The notes under the pieces: model-generated
Database searches by the model: none
Told to the model about the DNA's origin: nothing
Seen by the model: only the letters and a program-made list of their open reading frames with translations
Position numbers and translations under genes: made by a program
Origin: RAM1 sp041905405
GTDB lineage: Bacteria > Pseudomonadota > Gammaproteobacteria > Burkholderiales > Burkholderiaceae_C
Assembly: GCA_041905405.1 (NCBI GenBank)
Contig: JAYRLC010000020.1
Coordinates: 1-64,000 of the forward strand
Direction: 5' to 3'
DNA: 64,000 nucleotides
Shown here: positions 34,032 to 43,895 of the stretch, in pieces
Numbering within the stretch: position 1 is the stretch's first letter
Layout of the letters: each line of letters opens with the position of its first letter

Positions 34032-35312
34032 ATGCAGCCGCCCCAGGTCGTCACCTACGCCGACGATTTCACGGGCGCGACCGACGCGCTGGCCACGGCC
34101 GCGCGCGCGGGGCTGCGCAGCCTGCTGTTCCTGCGCGTGCCCGATGAGGCGCTGCGCGCGCGGGCAGGCACGCTGGACTGGCTGGGCATTGCGGGCGCGG
34201 CGCGTTCAATGACGCCCGATGCGATGTCGAAAGAACTCGCGCCCGTCACCGCGCTGTTCCGCGCCAGTGGCGCGCGGCTACTGCACTACAAGACCTGCTC
34301 GACCTTCGACAGCGCGCCGCAGGTCGGCAACATCGCCACGGCCATCGAAGCGCTGCGGCCTGCGGTGACGCAAGCCTGGACCGCCATCGTCGGCGGCCAG
34401 CCGGGTCTGGGCCGCTGGTGTGCGTTTGGCCACCTGTTCGCCGCCGCCGGTGCGGGCGGCGAGGTGTTCCGCCTGGACCGCCACCCGACCATGAGCCGTC
34501 ACCCGGTCACGCCCATGCACGAGTCCGACCTGCGGCTGCACCTGGCGGCGCAGGGCCTGGCGCGCACGGCGCTGGTGCCGTGGACGGCCTACGCGCAGGG
34601 CGTGGACAACGCTCTCGCGCAGGCGCTCGCCACGTCACCCGACGCCGTGCTGTTCGACGTGCTGCAGCCGTCCGACCTTCCGGTCGTGGGCCGCGTGCTG
34701 CGAGCGCGGACCGAAACCGCCACGCTTCTGGCGGCCGGCCCCAGCAGCGTGCTGCAGGCCTGGGCCAGCGACGTGCCGGCGGGCGAAGACCCCATTGCGC
34801 CGGCAGACGGTCCCGTGTTCGTGCTGGCCGGCAGCCTGTCGCCGGTGACCGCGCGGCAGGTGGAAGCTGCCACGTCGTACGAAAAATTCTGGATCGACCC
34901 CGCGCAACTGATCGCCGCCGGCGGTCGTTACCTGCAGGACAGCGCAGCGGCCATCGCCGGCCGGTTGCATCAGGGCCGGTCGGTGCTGGCCTGCACGGTG
35001 ACACCGGGCCGGGTCCAGCAGACGGACCTGCCCGCCCGCGAACTCGCCCTGGCCGGCGGCCGTCTGCTGGCGCGCGTGCTGACGCTGGCCCCACTGCGCC
35101 GCGTGGGCGTGGCCGGCGGCGACACGTCCAGCCTGGGCGTGCAGGCGCTCAACGCCTGGGGCCTGTCGTACCTGGGTGCGCTGGCACCGGGCTGCGCACT
35201 GTGCCGGCTGCACAGCGACGTGCCCGCGCTGGATGGCGTGCAGATACTGCTCAAGGGCGGACAAATGGGCGACGCACCGCTGTTCGAGCGGCTGCTGCAC
35301 GGGCGCACCTGA
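34032..35312 (+). CDS. DUF1537 four-carbon acid sugar kinase family protein
   Basis: About 426 residues. The N-terminal YADDFTGATDAL motif (9-20) binds the substrate and the C-terminal GGDTSS (362-367) with LKGGQMGD (407-414) binds nucleotide, both hallmarks of the DUF1537 kinase family. Members phosphorylate threonate, erythronate, 3-oxo-isoapionate and similar acid sugars. It begins 5 bp after the RuBisCO-like gene, so it probably supplies the phosphorylated substrate. The stop codon lies 3 bp from the convergent AI-2E transporter gene. Confidence 0.88.
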   Translation: MQPPQVVTYADDFTGATDALATAARAGLRSLLFLRVPDEALRARAGTLDWLGIAGAARSMTPDAMSKELAPVTALFRASGARLLHYKTCSTFDSAPQVGNIATAIEALRPAVTQAWTAIVGGQPGLGRWCAFGHLFAAAGAGGEVFRLDRHPTMSRHPVTPMHESDLRLHLAAQGLARTALVPWTAYAQGVDNALAQALATSPDAVLFDVLQPSDLPVVGRVLRARTETATLLAAGPSSVLQAWASDVPAGEDPIAPADGPVFVLAGSLSPVTARQVEAATSYEKFWIDPAQLIAAGGRYLQDSAAAIAGRLHQGRSVLACTVTPGRVQQTDLPARELALAGGRLLARVLTLAPLRRVGVAGGDTSSLGVQALNAWGLSYLGALAPGCALCRLHSDVPALDGVQILLKGGQMGDAPLFERLLHGRT

Positions 35313-35315
35313 ACC

Positions 35316-36464
35316 TCAGGTCCCCAGGAATTCGCCGATCGGCTTGAGGTCGTCCACCCGGTCGCACACGGCCTTGATCGCCATCATGATGGGGATGCCC
35401 AGCAGCAGCCCCCACACACCCCAGAGCCAGCCCCAGAACAGCACGCCGACGAACACCGCCACCGGGCTCATGCGGCTGGCCTTGCTGGTCAGCCAGGGCA
35501 TGAGCAGGTTTCCCTCGACCATGTTGATCGCCATGGACGCGCCGCCCACGGCCAGAGCCATGTTGACCGTGCCGAACTGCAGGAAAGCCACCAGCGCCGC
35601 GGCCGCCGTGACGGCGATCGAACCCACATAGGGCACCAGATTGAGCAGGGCGGCTGCCGCGCCCCACACGGCCGCGTATTGCACGCCCAGCGCCCAGAAT
35701 GCCAGGCCGGTGGCCACGCCGACCACGGCGCTCAGCAGCAACTGCACCAGCAGGTAGCGCTGCACCTGGTCGGAGATTTCGTCCAGCGCCTGCACGGTCA
35801 GTTTTTTCTGCGTCAGGCTGGTCCCCGCGCTCTTGACCAGCTTGCGGCGAAATGTATTGCCCGCCGATGCCAGGAAGAAGCCCAGGAACAGCACGATCAC
35901 GATCTGCCCTGCCGCGCCCGCCAGCCCCAGCGTGCCCACGAGCAGGTAGTCCTTGATGTCGAAAGGCGGCTTCTGCACGATCACGCGCGTGGCGCCGCGG
36001 CTGGACAGCGGCGGCGGCGGCGCGGCCTGCTCGATGCTGGTGGCGACCTTTTGCACCTGGTCCAGCGCGCTGGGGGTGCCGCGCTGCGTGCGCACGGCAT
36101 CGCGCAGCTTCTGCGCGGCCACGGGCAGCGAATCGATCAGGCGGGCGGCATCGTCGGCCAGCGACCAGACCGTGCAGCCTGTGGCTGTGAGCACCGCCAC
36201 CAGCACGAGCGCAGCCCCCGCAGCGCGCGGCAGGCGCCTGCGCTCCAGCCAGTTCACCGCAGGGGTGATCGCGTAGCTCAGCATGATGCCCAGCGTGAGC
36301 GGAATCAGCACAGCACTTGCCCATTTGACCGCCGCAAGGGCTGCCAGCAGCGCCAGAACGGCCAGCGACAGGCTGCGGACGTTGACGGGCACGTGCAACA
36401 GCACGGGCGAGGCGTCAGCGTCGGTTGCCGGAGATGGGGCAGGTTCGGGCTGGGGATCGGGCAT
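35316..36464 (-). CDS. AI-2E/PerM family membrane protein
   Basis: About 382 residues with roughly eight transmembrane helices, two in the N-terminal third (about 30-100) and a C-terminal group, with a long hydrophilic segment (about 125-190) between. The pattern GIMLSYAITPAVNWLERRR and the NLVPYVGSIA segment are typical of the AI-2E transporter/PerM family. Characterised members export AI-2 or act as Na+/H+ antiporters; the substrate here is unknown. The Pro/Ala-rich N-terminus begins at ATG 36464; upstream codons extend into the gap and are not used. Confidence 0.85.
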   Translation of the reverse strand: MPDPQPEPAPSPATDADASPVLLHVPVNVRSLSLAVLALLAALAAVKWASAVLIPLTLGIMLSYAITPAVNWLERRRLPRAAGAALVLVAVLTATGCTVWSLADDAARLIDSLPVAAQKLRDAVRTQRGTPSALDQVQKVATSIEQAAPPPPLSSRGATRVIVQKPPFDIKDYLLVGTLGLAGAAGQIVIVLFLGFFLASAGNTFRRKLVKSAGTSLTQKKLTVQALDEISDQVQRYLLVQLLLSAVVGVATGLAFWALGVQYAAVWGAAAALLNLVPYVGSIAVTAAAALVAFLQFGTVNMALAVGGASMAINMVEGNLLMPWLTSKASRMSPVAVFVGVLFWGWLWGVWGLLLGIPIMMAIKAVCDRVDDLKPIGEFLGT

Positions 36465-36522
36465 CGAAAGATTGTGCCCACGCACCACCGCCCGGCTTGT
36501 CGGCGGCCGCCGCGCCAGCGTG

Positions 36523-37263
36523 TCAGCTTGCCAGCGCTTCCCGCACGGCGGCCAGCTGGCGGCGCGAAACCGCCAGCAGATCGTCCACACCCGTCAGGCG
36601 CACGGCCCAGCCCTCGCCCTCTTCGGGGTCATGGTGGCGCTCCAGCGCCCGCATGGCGCGGCGCAGCACCAGGGCGTTGCGGTGTACGCGGATGTAATCC
36701 GCGGCGTGGCGCTCTTCCAGCTCGTTGAGCGAGCCGTCCAGGATGTAGCTGCGCGCCACCGTGCGCACGGTGATGTATTTGAGCTCGGCCTTGAAGTACA
36801 GCACCTCGGCCAGCGGCACCCGCTCGGTACGGCCCCGGTCCTGGATCAGGAGCGACTCGGGCGCCGCGCCGGCAGGGGCCTGGGCGACCTCGCCAAGCCG
36901 GCGCTGCACTTTCTGCAACGCCTCCTGCAGCCGCTCCACCCGCACCGGCTTGGTCAGGTAGTCGGCCGCCTCGATTTCGAAGGCCTGCACCGCATGCTCG
37001 GCATGGGCCGTGACGAACACCACGGCCGGAGGCCGCGGCAGGTTGCGCAGCGCGCGCGCCAGCGCCATGCCGTCGGCGCCAGGCATGTGGATGTCCAGCA
37101 GCACGGCGTCAAACGCCTCATGCTGGATCAGTTCCATCGCCTGCGCGGCGTTGGCCGCTTCCGCGCCCACCTGCGCGCCGGGCTGCCGGCAGTCGGCCAG
37201 CAGCGTGCGCATGCGCGCCCGCGCAAGCTTCTCGTCATCCACGACCAGTACCTTCAGCGTCAT
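36523..37263 (-). CDS. LytTR response regulator (AlgR-like)
   Basis: About 246 residues. A receiver domain (1-120) with phospho-acceptor Asp57 (LLDIHMPGADG) and switch residues is followed by a LytTR DNA-binding domain (about 140-240; LYFKAELKYITVRT and the YIRVHRNALV segment). The ATG overlaps the kinase stop codon (ATGA). In Pseudomonas aeruginosa the corresponding pair AlgZ/AlgR is also adjacent to argH and controls alginate and twitching genes; the targets here are unknown. Confidence 0.88.
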   Translation of the reverse strand: MTLKVLVVDDEKLARARMRTLLADCRQPGAQVGAEAANAAQAMELIQHEAFDAVLLDIHMPGADGMALARALRNLPRPPAVVFVTAHAEHAVQAFEIEAADYLTKPVRVERLQEALQKVQRRLGEVAQAPAGAAPESLLIQDRGRTERVPLAEVLYFKAELKYITVRTVARSYILDGSLNELEERHAADYIRVHRNALVLRRAMRALERHHDPEEGEGWAVRLTGVDDLLAVSRRQLAAVREALAS

Positions 37264-38324
37264 GCGGTCTCCGCCGGGATCTCGATGCGCGCCTGGAACA
37301 CGCCGTCCTTCAGTGCCGTATGGAACAGCGCCTGCACGTCGTGCAGCAGGTACAGCCGGTCCCGCACGTTTTCCAGCGCCAGGCCATGACCCGGCGCACC
37401 CTGTCCGCCCGGCACGGTGTTGGTGACCTTGACCACCACCGTGCCGCCCCGGCGCTGGGTGCTGATGCGGATCTGCGCGCCCGTGGAGCTGGGCTCCACG
37501 CCATGCTTGACGGCGTTTTCCACCAGCGGCTGCAGCAGCAGCGGCGGAAGCCTTGCATGGCCGGCCAGCGGGTCCAGCGCCCATTCGACTTGCAGCCGCT
37601 CGCCAAAACGCACCTGCTCGATCGCCAGGTAGCGCTCGGCCAGGGTGATCTCCTGCGCCAGCGTGACCGACTCGCCCTGATCCACCAGCGCGTGCCGGAA
37701 CAGGTCGCTCAGGTCTTCCAGCAGGGATTCGGCGCGGGCAGGGTCCTCGCGCACCAGCGCGATTGCGCTGTTCAGCGTGTTGAACAGGAAGTGCGGCCGG
37801 ATACGTGCCTGCAGTTCGGTCAGCCGCGCCGCGGTGTCGGCAGGCGTGCGTGCCCTGGCCCGCCACACCAGCGCCGCGACCAGGGCACTGGCCAGCAGCG
37901 CGCCTGCAAAAGCCGATGCCATCCACGGCACAGCGCCCAGGTACCCCACCACCGCCACGAGCCAGCAGCCATACAACCCGGCCAGGGCGCCCAGCAATGC
38001 GCCGCACACGTACTGCGCCTGCCTGGGCAGCCGGGCCAGCAGCTTCTTGATGCTGCAGGCCACGATGAGCCAGGCCAGCGTCGCGGGCAACGCCGCGCCG
38101 GTCAGCATGGCCAGGCGCGCCAGCCATTCCATGAATCCGGCCGCGCCGAACATCGCGCCGACACCCATGACGCCTTCCACGAACAGCACGGCGCGCAGGA
38201 TCACGCCGGTCTGGCAGGCATCGAAAATCAGCGCGCGCGCACGCGGCCTGGTTCCGGCGGCAGGCGCCGCGGCCAGTTCCTGGAACGCCGATAAAATTTG
38301 CGAGTCCTGCATCCAGCGCGGCAT
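37260..38324 (-). CDS. LytS-type sensor histidine kinase (AlgZ-like)
   Basis: A protein of 354 residues with several transmembrane helices (about 40-155) and a His_kinase domain whose phosphorylated His lies in RPHFLFNTLNSAIALV (near 175), followed by a HATPase domain with LLLQPLVENAVKHGVEP and GHGLALENVRDRL. No separate sensor domain is visible, so the signal is probably sensed in the membrane. It is divergent from argH across 50 bp and overlaps its response regulator. Confidence 0.87.
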   Translation of the reverse strand: MPRWMQDSQILSAFQELAAAPAAGTRPRARALIFDACQTGVILRAVLFVEGVMGVGAMFGAAGFMEWLARLAMLTGAALPATLAWLIVACSIKKLLARLPRQAQYVCGALLGALAGLYGCWLVAVVGYLGAVPWMASAFAGALLASALVAALVWRARARTPADTAARLTELQARIRPHFLFNTLNSAIALVREDPARAESLLEDLSDLFRHALVDQGESVTLAQEITLAERYLAIEQVRFGERLQVEWALDPLAGHARLPPLLLQPLVENAVKHGVEPSSTGAQIRISTQRRGGTVVVKVTNTVPGGQGAPGHGLALENVRDRLYLLHDVQALFHTALKDGVFQARIEIPAETA

Positions 38325-38374
38325 CAGAGGTTCAGAAAACCGGATTATTGCCCCGTTACCCCAACATTCAGCCC

Positions 38375-39790
<1,416 letters not shown>

Positions 39791-39819
39791 ACGCTCAAGT
39801 CCGGGCGGTGGCCCAGGCC

Positions 39820-40557
39820 CTAAAGCGCCGCCGGCTGCGCCGTCTCGAAATGCCCGCCGAGCTGCGCGCTCAGCGCCAAGGCCGCCGCGCGCACCTGCCC
39901 TGCCAGTCCCGCATGGAACCGCTCCTTGGGCAGCGTGAGCGTGATGGCGCCCACCAGACGGTCACCCGTCTCGAACACCGGTGACGACACGCCGGCCAGC
40001 TCCGGCACGCGGTCGCTGACCAGCGCGATCACGCGGTCGCGACGGATCTGGTCGTACAGGCCACCTTTTGCCCCCGAGAACGCCATGATCACGTGGCCAC
40101 CCGTGCCGCGCTCCAGGGGCAGCAGCTCGCCCACGCGGCTGTGGTCGGACAGCGGCTGCGGCGAATTCAGGCGGAACAGGATCAGCCGCTGGTCGCCTTG
40201 GCGCACGTGGAACGAAGCGCTTTCGCGGGTCGCGTCCACCAGCGCGCGCAGCGCGGGCGGCACCAGCGTGTCCAGCCCGAACGAGGCGCTGTACAGGCCG
40301 TGCAGCCGCGCCACCGCCGGCCCGAGCGCATAGCGTCCGTCGTCCATGCGCTGCACCAGCGCGAAGTGCTGCAGCGACACCAGCAGTCGCAGCGCCGTGC
40401 TTTTCACCAGCCCTGTGCGTTCCGCCATCTCCTGCAGCGACAGCGAACGATCGCCCTCGCCGAAGGTGGTCAGCAGCATCAGCGCGCGGTCGACGGCGGC
40501 CACGCCGCCCTCTGCGGATGACGACTCTTGCGGTGCGCGTTGCGGGTAGCGGGCCAT
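39820..40557 (-). CDS. IclR-family transcriptional regulator
   Basis: About 245 residues with a winged helix-turn-helix (LSLQEMAERTGLVKSTALRL, about 40-60) and a C-terminal effector-binding domain (about 90-240) with the segment RVPELAGVSSPVFETGDRLVGAITL. It is divergent from the HMGL-CaiB-Bug-SMP30 unit and probably controls it. ATG at 40557 is preferred over an in-frame GTG at 40593, although neither has a strong ribosome-binding site. Confidence 0.9.
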   Translation of the reverse strand: MARYPQRAPQESSSAEGGVAAVDRALMLLTTFGEGDRSLSLQEMAERTGLVKSTALRLLVSLQHFALVQRMDDGRYALGPAVARLHGLYSASFGLDTLVPPALRALVDATRESASFHVRQGDQRLILFRLNSPQPLSDHSRVGELLPLERGTGGHVIMAFSGAKGGLYDQIRRDRVIALVSDRVPELAGVSSPVFETGDRLVGAITLTLPKERFHAGLAGQVRAAALALSAQLGGHFETAQPAAL

Positions 40558-40611
40558 GGCAGGGGTGACGCCGCGTTGACAGGTATTGCCCACGCAGCTA
40601 TGATTTTATTA

Positions 40612-40639
40612 AATAGAACTTGATTCTATTGGATAGAAT
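40612..40639 (+). promoter_or_regulatory. IclR operator-like inverted repeats
   Basis: Overlapping inverted repeats: AATAGAA (40612-40618) pairs with TTCTATT (40624-40630), and ATTCTAT (40623-40629) pairs perfectly with ATAGAAT (40633-40639) around TGG. Three related half-sites in an AT-rich gap between the IclR gene and its divergent operon make this the probable regulator site. Confidence 0.7.
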
Positions 40640-40707
40640 TTTTAAAGCAAGCTCTTTTGCAAGCTGCCCAGGCATTTTCAGCAAGTTTTCTCAACCCACA
40701 CATTCCC

Positions 40708-41688
40708 ATGCAAGTCCTAGTCAGTGAAGTCGGGCCCCGCGACGGCCTGCAGAGCATCAAGCGCACCATGCCGACCGAGGCCAAGCAGCGCTGGATCCGC
40801 GCGCTGGCGGCCAGCGGCCTGCGCGAGATCGAGGTCGGCTCGTTCGTGCACCCCAAGTGGCTGCCCCAGATGGCGGACGCCGAGGACATCGTGCGCGATG
40901 CCGTGCAGATCCCCGGGCTCACGGTGCTGGCCCTGGTGCCCAACCTCAAGGGCGCACAGCGCGCCATGGCGGCGGGCGCGCACAAGATCACCGTCCCCAT
41001 CGCCGCATCGCAGTTGCACAACATGGCCAACGTGCGCATGACCTGCGAGGAATCCATCGACGCGGTGGCCGAGATCTGCCGCCTGCGCGACGACGCGGGC
41101 AGCAAGACCGAGGTCGAGGTCGGCATTGCCTCCGCCTTCGGCTGCACCCGCGAAGGCCGCGTGTCGGAAGACTGGGTCATGGAAATGGCCGTACGCCTGG
41201 CCCGTGTTGGCGTCGACTCGATCGGCCTGTCGGACTCGGTCGGCTATGCCAACCCGGCGCAGGTGCGGCGCATGTTCCGCCGCCTGATCAGCGAGCTGGG
41301 CGCAAAGGCAGGGGGCGCCCACCTGCACAACACGCGCGGCCAGGGCCTGGCCAATGTGGTGGCTGCGCTGGACGCGGGCGTCACCACCATCGACGCATCG
41401 CAGGCCGGCATCGGCGGCTGCCCGTATGCCCCTGGCGCGACCGGCAACATCGTGACCGAGGACCTGGTGTTCCTGCTCGAATCCATGGGCCTGGACACCG
41501 GCATCGATATCGACAAGCTGGTGGCGGCACGCGCCATCCTGGCCGAAGCATTGCCCGGCGAACCGCTGTACGGCCACGTGCCCGACGCGGGCGTGACCAA
41601 AGGCTTTGCGTACGCCGACCCGGCCCGCAGCTACGTGCCCACTGAGGAACCGCGCGAGTCCTGCGCCACCGTCGGAGCGCCCGCATGA
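40708..41688 (+). CDS. HMG-CoA lyase-like enzyme
   Basis: About 326 residues of the HMGL/DRE-TIM lyase family. The GPRDGLQ motif (8-14) and the signature GGCPYAPGATGN with the catalytic Cys238 are present, along with the LHNTRGQG segment. Such enzymes cleave 3-hydroxy-3-methylglutaryl-CoA or related 3-hydroxyacyl-CoA esters. With the CoA-transferase next door, it probably cleaves a CoA ester formed from an imported acid, giving acetyl-CoA or pyruvate-type products. The natural substrate is unknown. Confidence 0.88.
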   Translation: MQVLVSEVGPRDGLQSIKRTMPTEAKQRWIRALAASGLREIEVGSFVHPKWLPQMADAEDIVRDAVQIPGLTVLALVPNLKGAQRAMAAGAHKITVPIAASQLHNMANVRMTCEESIDAVAEICRLRDDAGSKTEVEVGIASAFGCTREGRVSEDWVMEMAVRLARVGVDSIGLSDSVGYANPAQVRRMFRRLISELGAKAGGAHLHNTRGQGLANVVAALDAGVTTIDASQAGIGGCPYAPGATGNIVTEDLVFLLESMGLDTGIDIDKLVAARAILAEALPGEPLYGHVPDAGVTKGFAYADPARSYVPTEEPRESCATVGAPA

Positions 41689-42872
41689 ACGCGCCCGATC
41701 CCAAAGCCGCCGTGCAGGCGCCGCTGCCGCTCGCGGGCATCCGCGTGATGGAACTCACCCACATGGTCATGGGCCCGTCATGCGGCCTGATCCTGGCCGA
41801 CCTGGGCGCCGACGTGGTCAAGGTCGAGCCCGTGGGCAAGGGCGAGGGCCGCGAAGGCGACCCCACGCGCTACCTGGTCAGCACTGGAGCAGGCTTTTTT
41901 GCCGCCTGCAACCGCAACAAGCGCAGCGTGATCTTCGACCTGGAAACCGAAGATGGCCGCACGGCCGCCGCCGCGCTGGCGGCCGAGGCCGACGTGCTGA
42001 TCGAGAACTTCCGCCCCGGTGCGCTGGACGCCAAGGGCCTGGGCTACGACAAACTCAAGGCCGCCAACCCGCGCCTGATCTACTGCTCGCTCAAGGGCTT
42101 TCTGACCGGCCCGTACGAACACCGCACGGCGCTGGACGAAGTCGCCCAGATGATGAGCGGCCTGGCCTGGATGACCGGCCCCGTGGGCCGCCCGCTGCGC
42201 GCGGGCGCGCCGGTCAACGACATGATGGGCGGCATGTTCGGCGCCATGGCCGTCATGGCCGCGCTGCGCCAGCGTGACCTGACGGGCGTGGGCCAGCACG
42301 TGCAAAGCGGCCTGTTCGAAAACGCCGCCTGGCTGGTGTCCACCCACATGCTGCAGCACGCGGTGTCGGGCGTCGCGCCCGTGCCCATGTCGGCCGGCAA
42401 GCGCGCCTGGGGCGTGTACGACATCTTCACGTCGGCCGACGGCATCGGCATCTTCATTGGTGTCGTGAGCGAGCGGCAGTGGGAGATCTTCACGAAGGCG
42501 CTGAACGAGCCCGAGCTGCTGGCGCCCGAATACGCGACCAACAACCAGCGTTCGCATGCACGCGACACGCTGATCCCGCTGGTGGGCAGCATCGTCGCCA
42601 GACACAGCTTCGCCGAAATCGAAGCACTGTGCGAGAAGGCCGGCCTGCCGTTCGCGCGCATCGCCCAGCCCTCGGACCTGTTCGACGACCCGCACCTGAA
42701 CGCCGGCGGCATGCTGCCCGTCACGCTGCGCACCGGCAATCAGGCCAAGGTGCCCGGCCTGCCCATGCAGTTCGACGGCCAGCGCCTGGGCCTGCGCCGC
42801 GACGTGCCCAAGCCCGGCGAACACACCGCCGAAGTGCTGCGCGAGCTGGGCCTGCCGCCCAGACAGGCCTGA
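41685..42872 (+). CDS. CaiB/BaiF (family III) CoA-transferase
   Basis: A protein of 395 residues. The family III fold is shown by LAGIRVMELTHMVMGP, ADLGADVVKVEPV, the NRNKRSVIFDL segment and the likely catalytic Asp in TALDEVAQMMSG (near 149). Such enzymes move CoA between acids. Its start overlaps the lyase stop codon (ATGA), so the acid is probably activated here and then cleaved by the lyase. Confidence 0.9.
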   Translation: MNAPDPKAAVQAPLPLAGIRVMELTHMVMGPSCGLILADLGADVVKVEPVGKGEGREGDPTRYLVSTGAGFFAACNRNKRSVIFDLETEDGRTAAAALAAEADVLIENFRPGALDAKGLGYDKLKAANPRLIYCSLKGFLTGPYEHRTALDEVAQMMSGLAWMTGPVGRPLRAGAPVNDMMGGMFGAMAVMAALRQRDLTGVGQHVQSGLFENAAWLVSTHMLQHAVSGVAPVPMSAGKRAWGVYDIFTSADGIGIFIGVVSERQWEIFTKALNEPELLAPEYATNNQRSHARDTLIPLVGSIVARHSFAEIEALCEKAGLPFARIAQPSDLFDDPHLNAGGMLPVTLRTGNQAKVPGLPMQFDGQRLGLRRDVPKPGEHTAEVLRELGLPPRQA

Positions 42873-42909
42873 CCCTTTGACCTTCCCCTTTTTCGATACA
42901 GGAGACACC

Positions 42910-43881
42910 ATGTTCAAGAGAATCACTTTTGCGCTGGCCGCGGCCGCCACACTCGCGCTGACCGCAGGCCACGCCGTGGCCCAGGCCAGCAAGCCGCCCG
43001 TACGCGTCGTCGTGCCCTGGGCGGCAGGCGGCACCGTGGACTTTGCCGCGCGCCAGCTGTCACAGAAGCTGGGCGAGCAGACCGGCCGCAACTACTTCGT
43101 GGACAACAAGGCCGGCGGCAGCGGCACCATCGGCACGGCCAACGCGCTGAAGTCGCCCGCCGACGGCACCACCGTACTGTTCTTCGAGGCCAGCTACGCG
43201 ACCCTGCCCGCGATCTTCTCCAAACTGCCCTGGGACCACGACAAGGACTTCGCGCCGGTGGGCTCGGTGATCGAAACGCCCATGGCCCTGGTCGTGCCGG
43301 CCAACTCGCCGTTCAAGACCGTGCAGGACCTGATCGACTTTGCGAAGAAGAACCCCGGCAAGCTGAACTTCGGCTCGGGTGGCGTCGCCAGCACGCCGCA
43401 CCTGACGGCGGAACTGTTCAAGAACGCCGCCGGCATCGAGATCGTGCACATCCCGTTCAAGGGCGGCGGCGACGCGCTGCTGGGCGTGATGGCGGGCTCC
43501 GCCGACATGCTCTTCACCGCCGCGCCCACGGCGCTGCCGCATGTGAAGAACGGCAAGGTCCGCCTGCTGGGCCACAGCGGCACGCACGCTTACCCCGCCA
43601 TGCCGGGGGTGCCCACCGTGGCCGAGGCCGGCAAGCTCAAGGGCTTTGCTTTCAACAACTGGTATGGCCTGGCCTTCCCCAGGGACACGCCCGCCGACGT
43701 GGTGAACCAGCTCAACGCCGACGTGGCCAAGGCTTTTGCCGACCCGGCCCTGCGCGACCGCTTCGTGCAGCAGGGCGCGGCCATCGCACTGTCCAGCCCC
43801 GAAGCCTTCGGCAAGCTGGTGCGCGACGAAAGCAAGCGCCTGACCGACGTGAGCCGCCAGGCTGGCATCAAGCCCGAATAA
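42910..43881 (+). CDS. Tripartite tricarboxylate transporter binding protein (Bug/TctC)
   Basis: About 323 residues with a signal peptide (cleavage after AVAQ near residue 25) and the Bug receptor fold (VRVVVPWAAGGTVDFAARQLSQ, NKAGGSGTIGT, the GSGGVAS segment). Bug proteins bind carboxylates; many act without a linked TctAB membrane pair, as here. The ligand is probably the organic acid that the lyase and transferase process. AGGAGACACC precedes the ATG. Confidence 0.93.
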   Translation: MFKRITFALAAAATLALTAGHAVAQASKPPVRVVVPWAAGGTVDFAARQLSQKLGEQTGRNYFVDNKAGGSGTIGTANALKSPADGTTVLFFEASYATLPAIFSKLPWDHDKDFAPVGSVIETPMALVVPANSPFKTVQDLIDFAKKNPGKLNFGSGGVASTPHLTAELFKNAAGIEIVHIPFKGGGDALLGVMAGSADMLFTAAPTALPHVKNGKVRLLGHSGTHAYPAMPGVPTVAEAGKLKGFAFNNWYGLAFPRDTPADVVNQLNADVAKAFADPALRDRFVQQGAAIALSSPEAFGKLVRDESKRLTDVSRQAGIKPE

Positions 43882-43895
43882 CCGATAGCAGCGTC

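Noticed and set aside
35176..35631. Possible gene across the DUF1537/AI-2E junction
   Set aside because: It overlaps two well-supported convergent genes and has no motif.
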